A DNA stretch of 64,000 nt from Pedobacter lusitanus (GTDB taxonomy: Bacteria > Bacteroidota > Bacteroidia > Sphingobacteriales > Sphingobacteriaceae), in contig NZ_CP157278.1 in NCBI RefSeq assembly GCF_040026395.1, positions 3,224,001-3,288,000 on the forward strand, written 5' to 3'. The notes under the pieces are model-generated. The model was not told the origin of the DNA, ran no database searches, and saw only the letters and a list, made by a program, of their open reading frames with translations. Positions 9,230 to 18,782 of this stretch are shown piece by piece. The position numbers were made by a program, and so were the translations under genes. Numbering within the stretch: the first letter of the stretch is position 1; each line of letters opens with the position of its first letter.

Positions 9230-9850
9230 TTAAACTGGTTTTACAACATTTGTAGATTTCTTCTTTTTAAAAAACCGGTTAATCCAGCCCGGACCTTTTT
9301 TCTCTTTAATTTTCGGAGGAACAACAACTCCATTTTTATACTTAACAGAGACTGAGCTATCTCCCTGATACTTTACAAACTCTCCCTCCAGTTTCCCATT
9401 TACATTTCTTCCTTTCTCCAGTAACTTTCCATGACCATCATATTTATAAAAGTCTCCCTCAGGCACACCATTATAAAAAGTCACATCACTGATCAGCTGT
9501 CCGTCCTCGGTCCAGCTTTTCCACTCCCCCGTCTTTAGTCCCATCTTAAAATATCCCTGTTCCTGCAAACTCTTATTATCATAATAACTGCTGTAAAGTC
9601 CATTTAACAATTTCCCGCTAAATCCCCCCTGAGTAATCTTGATCTGGTTGTTACTGTACCAGTAATATGACTTCGTTAAATCTGTATAACGAAGTATCTG
9701 ATCATCCGTCTGCACATGCAGTGTAACCTTATGATCAGCATAGCTAATTGTATGTTTGTAATTATCTAAATAAGAAGAAAATTTTTGCTGTGCACTCAGA
9801 GGAAGAACTGGCACCGTAAAAAGAAATAAAGTCAGCAGGTAAATGCGCAT
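9230..9850 (-). CDS. Secreted protein with MORN/YwqK-type repeats
   Basis: 206 residues with a signal peptide ending near PLSAQ. From about residue 70 it carries repeats of the form G-x-L-x-G-x-Y/F-x-x-Y (KLLNGLYSSYYDNKSLQEQG, then TGEWKSWTEDGQL, then EGDFYKYDGHGKLLEKG, then LEGEFVKYQGD). These are the MORN-like units annotated as YwqK-type repeats in Bacteroidota. The C-terminus is very basic (FKKKKSTN). The gene lies in the secretion operon, 1 bp from the C/PilP-like gene. I see no catalytic motif; a periplasmic or outer-membrane accessory role is plausible. Confidence 0.65.
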   Translation of the reverse strand: MRIYLLTLFLFTVPVLPLSAQQKFSSYLDNYKHTISYADHKVTLHVQTDDQILRYTDLTKSYYWYSNNQIKITQGGFSGKLLNGLYSSYYDNKSLQEQGYFKMGLKTGEWKSWTEDGQLISDVTFYNGVPEGDFYKYDGHGKLLEKGRNVNGKLEGEFVKYQGDSSVSVKYKNGVVVPPKIKEKKGPGWINRFFKKKKSTNVVKPV

Positions 9851-9851
9851 A

Positions 9852-10352
9852 TTATTTTAAGCTAATATATTTTGTACTATTTTGATACCGGACTTTAACT
9901 GAATCCCCGGCATTTTTGATCAGTTTAAGTCCTTCCAGACTTTGCCCTTCAGTCAGCATTCCCTCTCTGCCATTCACTTTGATAATAGCAATTCTGCTTT
10001 TAGTACTCGGGTTATTGATATACCCCGTATACTGAATAGCAGACCAGTTAACCATCGGTTTAGGCATAACTGGAGTAGATAACAATTTAACTTCATGCTG
10101 AACAGCAGCCGGGTCAGCAATACTTTTAACCGGGGAAGATATAACTGCGAAAGGATCGCGGTAATTTAAATTCAGTGCAACCCTGTCCGTTTCATGGTTG
10201 ACCAGTTTGAAATATTCAGGTTTCCCTTTACTCACTATCGCGACAGGCAGTTCATCTTCCTGTTCAAGACCAGCATAAATCCGATAAAAAATAATACCCC
10301 ATACCCCTGCAACGCAAACAATAAGGAGGTAAGTAAACTTCTTTCCTTTCAT
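9852..10352 (-). CDS. GspC/PilP-like inner-membrane-anchored periplasmic protein
   Basis: Starting at MKGKKFTYLLIVC gives 166 residues and places the ATG 1 bp after the stop of the upstream lipoprotein gene. A longer frame starting at 10391 would overlap that gene. One N-terminal membrane helix is followed by a flexible region (YRDPFAVISSPVK) and then a small beta domain with YTGYINNPSTKSRIAIIKVNG and EGQSLEGLKLIKN. That arrangement is the pattern of GspC HR or PilP domains, which bind the secretin. Identification rests on architecture and on its place in the operon with secretin, L- and M-like genes. Confidence 0.7.
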   Translation of the reverse strand: MKGKKFTYLLIVCVAGVWGIIFYRIYAGLEQEDELPVAIVSKGKPEYFKLVNHETDRVALNLNYRDPFAVISSPVKSIADPAAVQHEVKLLSTPVMPKPMVNWSAIQYTGYINNPSTKSRIAIIKVNGREGMLTEGQSLEGLKLIKNAGDSVKVRYQNSTKYISLK

Positions 10353-10353
10353 C

Positions 10354-11295
10354 CTATTGAATCGTAAAACTGAAAAAATCGCTGTAAGCACCTTTATTAC
10401 CTGCTTTATCTATCGCGCGAACTTTCCAGAATATTTTCATTGTACTTTCTCCTTCGTTAAGCGTATATGAGCCATCCGTCAATATCATTGGGAATGTATT
10501 GTTAAACACCGTTGAAGTATCCCCTTTGCATACTTTCAATTCATATTTATCAGCATCAGCGAATGTGTTCCAAACTAGTTTTGCAGGTTTGGTAACTGTC
10601 TGATTGTTTCCAGGGGCAGACAACACAACCTTAGCAGGAGGCGTAATATCATAAATAAAAGTTCTTACTATAGACCATTTGGAATTATCAGCACCAGCCT
10701 CTGCGCGTACACGCCACTGGTAAGTCCCGTCAGACGGAATTTGCTGTATATAATTCAGGTTATTAGTGACCGTATTTAAAATCAGTTTAGTCTCATCCGC
10801 GAAATTATTGTTATCTACCTGCAAACGATAATTCTGAGCACCAAATAACTTAAGCCACTCAAAACGCTGGCTACCTGCATTGGTAATTAAACCAGCGGCC
10901 GGCAATGAGGCCTGCACCGACTGTTCTTTAATCGAAGAAGGATAAATGACAAAACTTCTTGTTGTATAATCTCCTTTGCTGCTTCCATTTTCCGGTCTTA
11001 CCCGCCACTCATATCTTCCTGGTTCAAGCGAGGTTGGGAATTTATTGCCTGTCATCAATGTATCTGCAATAAGTTTTGTTACGCTGTCAAATTTCGGGGT
11101 TACGATCTGCAGGCGGTATTTCAATGCATCATCATGCGTCTCCCACCAGAAAGTCTGATCGTAAATAATACTTTCTGCTTTATCGCCAGGCCCCAATAAA
11201 TTAACACGTTTACCCCCCAGAGATGGCTCTATAAATTCTTTGCAGCCCGCAAATAAAAACAAGAAACCAAGCAATACCAACAACGATTTATTCAT
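10354..11295 (-). CDS. Lipoprotein with fibronectin-III-like repeats, in secretion operon
   Basis: 313 residues. The lipobox LFLFAGC gives lipidation at Cys18. The rest is three segments with a recurring pattern (FWWETHDDALKYRLQI, FEWLKLFGAQNYRLQV, LVWNTFADADKYELKV) that each look like one FnIII-type beta sandwich, with TYQWRVRA and FWKVRAIDKAGNKG as late strands. It lies between the C/PilP-like gene and the M-like gene, so it could act as an outer-membrane pilotin or a periplasmic scaffold. It does not resemble a classical GspS. The function is inferred from position only. Confidence 0.65.
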   Translation of the reverse strand: MNKSLLVLLGFLFLFAGCKEFIEPSLGGKRVNLLGPGDKAESIIYDQTFWWETHDDALKYRLQIVTPKFDSVTKLIADTLMTGNKFPTSLEPGRYEWRVRPENGSSKGDYTTRSFVIYPSSIKEQSVQASLPAAGLITNAGSQRFEWLKLFGAQNYRLQVDNNNFADETKLILNTVTNNLNYIQQIPSDGTYQWRVRAEAGADNSKWSIVRTFIYDITPPAKVVLSAPGNNQTVTKPAKLVWNTFADADKYELKVCKGDTSTVFNNTFPMILTDGSYTLNEGESTMKIFWKVRAIDKAGNKGAYSDFFSFTIQ

Positions 11296-11368
11296 AATTA
11301 AATGTAATATTATTTTATATAAAGAAATGTAACGTATTCCAACTAAATATTAACCCAGTAAGAAATAA

Positions 11369-11911
11369 TCAACCTTCTATGCCTTTCAACCCTAAAACAA
11401 GGATTAACCTATTATCATTTGCTTTTTTATTTTCCTTCTTAGGACTTTCCAGTTTGAGCATATGAATTTTCCCTATACCAGGGCTTTTACTTACCGTATC
11501 TAAAAGATGCACTATATTCACATAGGGCCCTCTGAAATTAAACTGATTAACTACCGTCCCTTTTGACAAGGCCGATGTATCAGCTGGCAGTGTGTTCCCC
11601 TGGACAAAACTTATTTCAACATTATTGGCCATTGCCATTCCTGATAAACTCTGCCATAAATAGTTTTCACGATCTTCTTTTTTAACCTTATAACGTTTGA
11701 TAATAGCCGCGCAAAACTGATCCTTTCTTTCTATCTGAGGATAGGATACAACCTGCCCCGATTCGCTTCGGTGATCCTTCCGCAGCTGGCTGTTCAGACG
11801 CATGGCTTCAAATGCATTTTTAAAAGAAAACTGATAGGCTATATACAGCAATAACACAGCAAGTGCTATCACCAGTAACTGTTTTTTCTTAAAATCTAAT
11901 TTATCCAACAT
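11369..11911 (-). CDS. GspM/PilO-like membrane protein
   Basis: 180 residues with a short cytoplasmic N-terminus, one membrane helix (QLLVIALAVLLLYIAYQF), then a coiled segment and a small alpha/beta domain with FNFRGPYVNIVHLLDTVSK. The latter resembles the ferredoxin-like fold of PilO/GspM (a typical 'F.G.Y..l..fl' strand-helix). It follows the L-like gene by 3 bp, the usual L-M order of type II secretion operons. The sequence is divergent, so the call depends on architecture and neighbours. Confidence 0.7.
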   Translation of the reverse strand: MLDKLDFKKKQLLVIALAVLLLYIAYQFSFKNAFEAMRLNSQLRKDHRSESGQVVSYPQIERKDQFCAAIIKRYKVKKEDRENYLWQSLSGMAMANNVEISFVQGNTLPADTSALSKGTVVNQFNFRGPYVNIVHLLDTVSKSPGIGKIHMLKLESPKKENKKANDNRLILVLGLKGIEG

Positions 11912-11914
11912 CGC

Positions 11915-13111
11915 TTAATAGGTTAATAATAAATTAAACTCATAAAGCTCACTCTCAGCCTCTTGCTGATACTGCACCAGTCTGACCGTTTTCACCCATG
12001 GCTTCTCTTTCAGTATAAAGATCCAGTTATTTACCGCAGCCAGATTATCTGTAGTCCCTTTAATTCTGATATTGGGTTCCATGAGCTGTTTTTCCTGATC
12101 GGTTTTATAATCATTCATCAGGACATTTGTCAGCACAAGCCGATTTGGCGCGCTCGATCCAAGCTCATTTAACAAATAGCCATAGTTATATCCGCCATTC
12201 CAGCCCAGCCGTTTCATGAGGTATTCATTTTCAGCTATATGCCTTTGTAAAAGCTCCGTATGATCAGCAGATGCTGTTTGAGTGCCTACTTCACGTACCA
12301 GACGGGAATTCTCCGCATTATAATAAGAGAACAACAGAAAACTAATCAGCAACAGAAAAAAAAGACCGAAGGTCATTACCAAAAGCTGCTTTTTAAGTTT
12401 CGCCTGTTCCAGAAACTTTTCGAATGCTGCCTGTACAGTCTCCGTATTGGCTGCTATCACAGATAATCTGTCATGGAGCATCAGCTGAAATGCAGCGGCA
12501 TAGGCTACAATCATATTTTCGGCTATTGCTTCATCTCCTATTTTAACAGGAAGCTCATGTTTAAACTCCGGACTCGCACTATAATTCAGTAAGGTCTTAC
12601 TTTCTGACAAAGTAAACATGTGGCCGTCAAAGCGCATCTCCTTATGCCTGATACTTAATTGCGGCCAGATATGAGTAGTAACCCCAGCTCCTACCGTCAG
12701 ATTATAAATCTTTATCCCGGCTCTTTCCAGTTTATCAAGCAGTGGGTCAGTTATACTTTTACGGACAATACTGACCAGAGAAACACCCTCATCAGTAAAT
12801 ACCTGGCAGTGAAAGTCATTCTCTTCAACACCGGGAAAAGCATTTTTAAGCACCTGCGCTGCATCAGGATCATTTTCTGTATGGATAACTTTATGCAGTG
12901 TACCTTTTCCTGACAAGGTAAGCGCAACCGGATAATTCCTCGGCAGTGACTCGATAACCGTTGATAAAGACCCCTCAACAACCTTTTTAGAAGTAATTGT
13001 TAAACTGTTTTTATTTTTAGTCAGCACACAAAAACGACAGCTGAAGGTGGTATCAGTCAGCCATTTTAGTTCTATACCCAGTGAAGTTGTTAATTCAGAA
13101 GACAGCATCAT
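11915..13111 (-). CDS. GspL / PilM-PilN-like assembly protein
   Basis: 398 residues. The cytoplasmic N-terminal ~240 residues have an actin-like feel (SLGIELKWLTDTTFSCRFCV start) but no clear nucleotide motif. One membrane helix follows near 245-265 (LLVMTFGLFFLLLISFLLF), then a short coiled region and a C-terminal ferredoxin-like domain (NIRIKGTTDNLAAVNNWIFI). This cytoplasmic-TM-periplasmic order is that of GspL, or of fused PilM and PilN. The start codon overlaps the secretin stop at 13111. GspL normally anchors the ATPase GspE to the membrane. Confidence 0.75.
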   Translation of the reverse strand: MMLSSELTTSLGIELKWLTDTTFSCRFCVLTKNKNSLTITSKKVVEGSLSTVIESLPRNYPVALTLSGKGTLHKVIHTENDPDAAQVLKNAFPGVEENDFHCQVFTDEGVSLVSIVRKSITDPLLDKLERAGIKIYNLTVGAGVTTHIWPQLSIRHKEMRFDGHMFTLSESKTLLNYSASPEFKHELPVKIGDEAIAENMIVAYAAAFQLMLHDRLSVIAANTETVQAAFEKFLEQAKLKKQLLVMTFGLFFLLLISFLLFSYYNAENSRLVREVGTQTASADHTELLQRHIAENEYLMKRLGWNGGYNYGYLLNELGSSAPNRLVLTNVLMNDYKTDQEKQLMEPNIRIKGTTDNLAAVNNWIFILKEKPWVKTVRLVQYQQEAESELYEFNLLLTY

Positions 13112-15069
13112 TAATACATGATTGTAGGTTTGATAAAGACTAAAGTAACTACCTTACTATTGGATTTTTCCCTGCTGCTAAAGAGCCATTTCAGGATAGG
13201 TATTCTTGATAAAAGAGGAATGCCTGACCCAGTTTCACTACTTTCAGTACGTTCCAGTCCGCCAAGCACGATCATATCCTCATTTTTTGCACGTATAATA
13301 GAAGTAAACTTACTCGTAGACTTTGGTGGCGGAGCATTTAACGGTGGATTCCCGATAAAGTCAGAGATATTTACGCCAATATTCAGTGTAACCTGGTCAT
13401 CGCCGGAAACTATTGGCCTGATATCAATTTCCAGATTGGCATTTACTTCTGTAAACTGCTGCGTCACTACAGTCTGAGCATTTAACGAGGGAATTACGTT
13501 TTGTGTGCTCTGACTATAATATCTGGAACTACCAATACTTAAAGTTGCTTTATGTCCATTCAAAGTAGATAATTTCGGTACCGACCGGATTTCTACATTG
13601 TTACTCGTTTCCAGTGCACTCAGTGTTACATAAAAATTAGGTGTTACCCTTCCCAGATTGACCGAACTGTTACTTCCAATTCTGGAAAGCAAATCATTAA
13701 TTGACCTGGACCCAAAAGTATAATCAAGTCCGGAAAGCACAGTTCCGCCTGGTTTTTTTGTAGCATCTACCCCCGCGGAAATCCCCGTTTTTACAGCTTT
13801 ACCTTTACGAACATCAACCAGCGTAACTTCAATGAGTACCATCGGTACAACTCTGTCAATCTGTTTGATATAATTCTCTATTTCATTAATCTGCGGTGCA
13901 GAGCCAGATAAGAGCAAAGTATTCTGTTCTCTGAATTCTTTAATTTCAACACCACGTTTCCATTCAGATGGAATCATGACCTGGATCGTATCAATAGAAC
14001 GGTGCTGCAATTGCACGATGCGTGTTGCCCTTAATCCTTCCAGCTTCCTTTCACCCAGTAAATAAACGCCGGCATCTTTTTTAAATGTATATTCAGTACC
14101 CTGTAACAGTGCAGTCAGAAAATTATCGTAACTGATGTTATTCAGATGGGTAGTAATATTTCCTTTGATGTCCGAATAAATAAAATAATTGACTCCGGCT
14201 TCAATAGAGGTCGACTTAATCAAATCCAGAATGGGCGTATTCAACGCATCCACGCTAATTAATTTCTGTCCGGCAGCATCCTTACGTCCTGAGACATTAA
14301 AATTGCCCTGCGGAGCTCCATTGCCCCCGCTCATGGTTGGTTTATTATTTCTTTTAACCGCAGTTGCATTATCTCCGCTGATATATAATTCTTCCCCTTC
14401 GCTCAATGGCTGAAAGATGTATACATTATCATTGGTTTTATTCAATTTGAGCTCATTTGCATAAGCCATTTTCTCCAGTGCTGTTTCAAATGGCGCAGCT
14501 GCGATAAAAGCCGTAACTTTTTTCCCAAGCAAATTAATGGGCACAACTACATTTTTCTGTGAAAGCTGGCTAATTTTTTTCGCGACCAGTCTTAAACTGT
14601 CATCATTCAATTCAAAGCCAAGCTTATCATTTTCAGGATTATAAGTCACCTTAATTTCCTTAGGCACAAAAATAGCCCTTGGTGATACTACTTTAGTGAC
14701 CGACATAATTGACCCGATAATATTTATATCCAGATCATATTCTTTTGCCAGGAACAACAATATATTAATCGCAGTCTCGTTTCTAAAGTTATTATAGACT
14801 TTAAAATTGAGTTGTGGATCTACATTGATATTTAAATTATTGGCCTGAGCGAGTGCTCTTAAGAACTCCTGAGCAGAAGCGCCGGACATCGCAAGCTGTA
14901 CCTTTTGGTTTAAGCCAGGGACAGTTACCGATACGGTACGCAGTCGTTCATCAATCAGCTTTAACCTTTCGGCATTATTGTCCTGTGCATTCACACGTCC
15001 GATAAAAGCAAAAAAAAGACAGAAAAAGAAAATAGAGGTAATTCGGTATTCAGAAAATTTATTTTTCAT
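13111..15069 (-). CDS. gspD: Type II/IV secretin, outer-membrane channel GspD
   Basis: 652 residues with a signal peptide ending near GRVNAQ. N-terminal secretin/TonB-short (STN) and N-domains span roughly residues 30-400. The C-terminal secretin domain, about 410-650, shows VEIRSVPKLSTLNGHKA, then MIVLGGLERTES and SGIPLLSRIPILKWLF, the family signature. It forms the outer-membrane pore through which folded substrates or a pilus leave. A low-complexity linker (NNKPTMSGGNGAPQ) precedes the last N-domain. It overlaps its neighbours by 1 bp or abuts them. This assignment is firm and identifies the whole cluster. Confidence 0.95.
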   Translation of the reverse strand: MKNKFSEYRITSIFFFCLFFAFIGRVNAQDNNAERLKLIDERLRTVSVTVPGLNQKVQLAMSGASAQEFLRALAQANNLNINVDPQLNFKVYNNFRNETAINILLFLAKEYDLDINIIGSIMSVTKVVSPRAIFVPKEIKVTYNPENDKLGFELNDDSLRLVAKKISQLSQKNVVVPINLLGKKVTAFIAAAPFETALEKMAYANELKLNKTNDNVYIFQPLSEGEELYISGDNATAVKRNNKPTMSGGNGAPQGNFNVSGRKDAAGQKLISVDALNTPILDLIKSTSIEAGVNYFIYSDIKGNITTHLNNISYDNFLTALLQGTEYTFKKDAGVYLLGERKLEGLRATRIVQLQHRSIDTIQVMIPSEWKRGVEIKEFREQNTLLLSGSAPQINEIENYIKQIDRVVPMVLIEVTLVDVRKGKAVKTGISAGVDATKKPGGTVLSGLDYTFGSRSINDLLSRIGSNSSVNLGRVTPNFYVTLSALETSNNVEIRSVPKLSTLNGHKATLSIGSSRYYSQSTQNVIPSLNAQTVVTQQFTEVNANLEIDIRPIVSGDDQVTLNIGVNISDFIGNPPLNAPPPKSTSKFTSIIRAKNEDMIVLGGLERTESSETGSGIPLLSRIPILKWLFSSREKSNSKVVTLVFIKPTIMY

Positions 15070-16506
15070 TTAGATAGATAGCAATAGCGGAAAAATCTCT
15101 TCTAATGAGGTTTCACCAGTTACAAACAAAGCAAAAGCATTTTCCGAAAGTGTTTTAATTTTCCTGGCTTTCAATAGTGGGTCAATATACAAATTCCCTT
15201 GTTTGATTTCAAAAGCCAGTTCTGTATCAATAGGAATAACTTCATATACAGCCTTTCTTCCTTTATAACCCGTATAATAACATTCGCCGCATCCTTTAGC
15301 AACAAAATGTTTCGCAACAGCAAAAGGCGCTTTAAATTGTGTTGGATAACCAACAGGATCAAAATCCTGTTCAGTTTTGCAATGCGGACAAAGCAAACGT
15401 ACCAGCCGTTGTGCAACAGTGGTATTTAAAGTATTGGCAACAAGGAACCCCGGTATACCCATATCCATTAAACGGGATACTGTCCCCCAGGCCGAGTTAG
15501 TGTGAATAGTAGACAAAACCAGGTGACCGGTTAGCGCGGCACGGATTGCCATATTAGCTGTTTCAGGATCACGTATCTCTCCCACCATAATCACATCCGG
15601 GTCCTGCCTCAGAAATGTTCTCAAAGCTGAGGCAAATCCCAGTCCTATACTTTCTTTCAGCTGCACCTGGTTAATTCCTTCCAGGGTATACTCTATAGGA
15701 TCTTCAATCGTCAAAATATTCCGGGTAGACTTGTTCAGCAACTTAAGCGTAGCATAAAGTGTAGTTGTTTTACCCGATCCTGTTGGCCCGCTGATCAGGA
15801 TAATTCCATTTGGCCGCTGTATACCCTGCATATAATTGTGCATATCAATCTCAGATAAGCCCATAGTATTCAGATCTACGTCCACACTGCTGTTATTGAG
15901 CAGACGCAATACGATTTTCTCTCCATGCAGCGTAGGTAAAACAGATACCCTGATATCAAAAGCTTCCATTTTAGATGACTTATAATGAATACGACCATCC
16001 TGAGGCAAACGTTTTTCAGCAATATCCAGATTGGCCATGATCTTGATCTTGTTAACCAACGCCGGATAATCATCCCGCTGTATCTGGTAACGCTCTACCA
16101 TCATCCCATCTATGCGTACCCTTACGCGACATTTTTGTTCATAGGTTTCTATGTGAATATCACTGCTTTTCAGTCTGCGTGCTTCAGTGATCAGCGCTGC
16201 CAGAAAATCATCATTAGTCGAAATAACCTGCTGCTCAGCAGGTTTATTTGCACCCGTTTCTTCAGCAAAATAATAGGTGGAAAGTAACCTGTCAATTTCG
16301 CCGCTACTGATACTTTCTAAGGATACTGTTTTTCCTAAAATAACTTCCAGCTCATCTTTTAATACAATTGGCTCACTGGCAGCATCACAATAAAAAGACA
16401 TTGTATTCCCATCTACTAAAAAAGGGAGTATCCGGTAATTCCAGGCCTGCTCTTTAGAAATCGAATGGATAAATACCGGGTTAATTGCTTGCTCACTTAA
16501 ACTCAT
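15070..16506 (-). CDS. gspE: Type II secretion / pilus assembly ATPase GspE/PilB
   Basis: 478 residues. This cytoplasmic hexameric ATPase powers pseudopilus assembly. Visible motifs are the Asp box SSDIHIE (116-120), Walker A GPTGSGKT (240-247), and Walker B-like DVIMVGEIRDPETA with the catalytic Glu (304-316). The His box is LSTIHTNSAW. A zinc knuckle CPHC (373-376) pairs with CGEC (406-409). The N-terminal GSPII_E domain is short. It is separated by 0 bp from the secretin and 27 bp from the upstream surface-protein gene. Confidence 0.96.
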   Translation of the reverse strand: MSLSEQAINPVFIHSISKEQAWNYRILPFLVDGNTMSFYCDAASEPIVLKDELEVILGKTVSLESISSGEIDRLLSTYYFAEETGANKPAEQQVISTNDDFLAALITEARRLKSSDIHIETYEQKCRVRVRIDGMMVERYQIQRDDYPALVNKIKIMANLDIAEKRLPQDGRIHYKSSKMEAFDIRVSVLPTLHGEKIVLRLLNNSSVDVDLNTMGLSEIDMHNYMQGIQRPNGIILISGPTGSGKTTTLYATLKLLNKSTRNILTIEDPIEYTLEGINQVQLKESIGLGFASALRTFLRQDPDVIMVGEIRDPETANMAIRAALTGHLVLSTIHTNSAWGTVSRLMDMGIPGFLVANTLNTTVAQRLVRLLCPHCKTEQDFDPVGYPTQFKAPFAVAKHFVAKGCGECYYTGYKGRKAVYEVIPIDTELAFEIKQGNLYIDPLLKARKIKTLSENAFALFVTGETSLEEIFPLLLSI

Positions 16507-16533
16507 TATCTGCTGGTTTACTGGTTCATCACC

Positions 16534-17448
16534 CTATTTATTCTTCTCCTGCTGATCCAGTCGCTTATTCAGCTCTATCACATGGAGAGTCAGTTCTTCT
16601 ATTTTTTTGAGTAACAGCTTGTTCATTTCACCAAGGTCTACACCTTCTTTTTCTGCTTTTTGAGCCGAAGGCATATCAGGTAAATGTTTGTTTGTGTTAA
16701 TATAAGCCTCAAGTTCATGCAGATTCATCCTACGGTAATCATCATGAAAAACATAATCAGGCCAGTTATCCGCTTCAACATTAATTTCTTTTGCTCTGAT
16801 ATTTCCGTTGACTGCAAGTTTGGAGCCTTTAGTATCAAATGTGCCTAACCCTAGGTTTCCTGCCATATAATTTAAACCACCGTTATGTGTATATAAAGCT
16901 CCATTAAGACTTTCACCATTAGAATTCACGTATGGTTCAACAGTAGTTTTGTAATTATGAGCAGGACCATTTATCTCCTGATAAGGTAAAGGGCGTTGAA
17001 CTCCGTCATAAATAGCTGGAGCTTGATTCGTATTGGATTTAAAGTAATATGTTGTCTTCCCTTTAAGCCAGATTATGAAATCTACGGATGCATTACTGCC
17101 ACTCACATCCCGATAACCAGCTATAAATGGAGCAGGTGTGCCATTAAAACCATTGAAATTTTGGTCATTTATATTTACATCGGCAAAACTTGACCCATTG
17201 CCCCAAAGCGTACAGTGAAACCGGAATTTTGATATAAGTGATCCTCTCCATTCACCATCAACATGTGTCCCACTACGACCCAGCTCCAATTCAGTAGCGA
17301 CACTACTATTCCAGTTTCCATCTGTAAAAACTACCGGATAAAATTTATCAAGATCTCCCTGAACTGTAAATGAACCTGTATTAGACTGCGCTCTTACTAC
17401 AGCATACTGAAATACAAAAAACAGACAAAGCGTAAATATTTTTCTCAT
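16534..17448 (-). CDS. Secreted surface protein with HLPxxPSA C-terminal domain (paralogue 4)
   Basis: 304 residues with a signal peptide ending near VVRAQ. The N-terminal ~200 residues are closely similar to those of paralogue 5 (FYPVVFTDGNWN, ATELELGRSGTH, WRGSLISKFRFH, IIWLKGKTTYYF). These may form a beta-sandwich head. The C-terminal shared block has WPDYVFHDDYRRMNLHELEA, HLPDMPSA, GVDLGEMNKLLLKKIEELTL and a short coiled coil. It is first of three tandem paralogues located between the pilin/peptidase genes and gspE. Spacing to paralogue 5 is 8 bp. Confidence 0.75.
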   Translation of the reverse strand: MRKIFTLCLFFVFQYAVVRAQSNTGSFTVQGDLDKFYPVVFTDGNWNSSVATELELGRSGTHVDGEWRGSLISKFRFHCTLWGNGSSFADVNINDQNFNGFNGTPAPFIAGYRDVSGSNASVDFIIWLKGKTTYYFKSNTNQAPAIYDGVQRPLPYQEINGPAHNYKTTVEPYVNSNGESLNGALYTHNGGLNYMAGNLGLGTFDTKGSKLAVNGNIRAKEINVEADNWPDYVFHDDYRRMNLHELEAYINTNKHLPDMPSAQKAEKEGVDLGEMNKLLLKKIEELTLHVIELNKRLDQQEKNK

Positions 17449-17802
17449 TTTATATTTTATTTAGATTTCTTTTTCAAGGGTTTGTTCTTAACAGAAAGCG
17501 TATCAATCCTTTTATTCTGCTGATCTATCAATTGATATTGCTGATCAACCTTTTTATTCAATTCTATTAACTGCATTGTTGTTTCTTCCAGTCTTTTCAA
17601 CAATAGCTTATTCATTTCGCCCAAACTAATTCCATCGTTTTCAGCTTTTTGAGCAGAAGGCATATCGGGTAAATGTTTATTGATTTTGATATACTTTTCC
17701 AGCTCAGGCAAGCTCTGAACAGGGTAACCTTCATGAAACACATAATCCGGCCAGTTATCCGCTTCAACTTTAATTTCTTTTGCCCGGATATTTCCGTTGA
17801 CT
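17421..17802. repeat. Direct repeat unit A (tail of paralogue 5 plus start of paralogue 4)
   Basis: This segment and 18401-18782 are near-identical direct repeats at a constant offset of 980 bp. They cover the shared tail domain, the intergenic gap and the signal-peptide codons of the next gene. 17461-17580 matches exactly; a few third-position changes follow, and similarity stops sharply where the heads begin. This is a signature of duplication or gene conversion limited to the tail. Confidence 0.85.
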
Positions 17803-18428
17803 GCAAGCTTCGAACCTTTAGTATCAAAGGTTCCTAAACCTAAATTTCCTGCCATATAGTTTAAACCATCATCGTGTGTAAACAAGGTTCCGGTAGTACT
17901 CTTACCACCACCATTGACATAAGAATCAACTGTAGTTTTATAACCGTGAGCCCGGCCATTCACTTCCTGATATGGTAATGCTTTTTGAACACCATCATAA
18001 ATTACCGGATTCTGTATGGCGTTAGATCTATAAATATAAGATGTCTGACCTTTAAGCCAGATTATAAAATCAAAACCTCCATTTTGCAAAGTAGCATCTT
18101 TATAGCCGGCAACGAAAGAAACTGTTGTTCCACTAATTCCATTATTATTCTGTATTTCTACATCAGCAAAGCTAGATCCGTTTCCCCATACCGAATTATG
18201 AAATCTGAATTTTGAAATCAAAGATCCTCTCCAGGGTGCATTTATGTGAGTATCTGATCTACCTATTTCCAATTCGGTGGCTATATTATTACCCCAGTTT
18301 CCGTCAGTAAAAACTACAGGATAGAATTTATCAACATCCCCCTGTACAAGAAAAGAACCTGTAGATTGCGCTTTTACAGCAACATACTGAATTAAAAAAA
18401 ACAGACAAAGCGTAAATATTTTTCTCAT
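17457..18428 (-). CDS. Secreted surface protein with HLPxxPSA C-terminal domain (paralogue 5)
   Basis: 323 residues. The head is like paralogue 4 (FYPVVFTDGNWG, ATELEIGRSDTH, WRGSLISKFRFH), while the last ~125 residues are practically identical to paralogue 6, down to the KKKSK end. It is therefore a mosaic: one head type joined to another tail. The shared block reads WPDYVFHEGYPVQSLPELEK, HLPDMPSA, GISLGEMN, followed by a long Gln-rich coiled coil (DQQYQLIDQQNKRID). The signal peptide is nearly that of paralogue 4. Confidence 0.75.
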   Translation of the reverse strand: MRKIFTLCLFFLIQYVAVKAQSTGSFLVQGDVDKFYPVVFTDGNWGNNIATELEIGRSDTHINAPWRGSLISKFRFHNSVWGNGSSFADVEIQNNNGISGTTVSFVAGYKDATLQNGGFDFIIWLKGQTSYIYRSNAIQNPVIYDGVQKALPYQEVNGRAHGYKTTVDSYVNGGGKSTTGTLFTHDDGLNYMAGNLGLGTFDTKGSKLAVNGNIRAKEIKVEADNWPDYVFHEGYPVQSLPELEKYIKINKHLPDMPSAQKAENDGISLGEMNKLLLKRLEETTMQLIELNKKVDQQYQLIDQQNKRIDTLSVKNKPLKKKSK

Positions 18429-18782
18429 TTTATATTTTATTTAGATTTCTTTTTCAAGGGTTTGTTCTTAACAGAAAGCGTATCAATCCTTTTATTCTGC
18501 TGATCTATCAATTGATATTGCTGATCAACCTTTTTATTCAATTCTATTAACTGCATTGTTGTCTCCTCCAGTCTTTTCAGCAATAACTTATTCATTTCAC
18601 CTAAACTAATTCCATCATTTTCCGCTTTTTGAGCAGAAGGCATATCAGGTAAATGTTTATTGATTTTGATATACTTTTCCAGCTCAGGCAAGCTCTGAAC
18701 AGGGTAACCTTCATGAAACACATAATCAGGCCAGTTATCCGTTTCTACCTTAATTTCTTTCGCCCTGATATTTCCGTTGACA
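18401..18782. repeat. Direct repeat unit B (tail of paralogue 6 plus start of paralogue 5)
   Basis: Partner of 17421-17802 at an offset of 980 bp. It provides the sequence substrate for homologous recombination that could delete or reshuffle paralogue 5. Confidence 0.85.
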
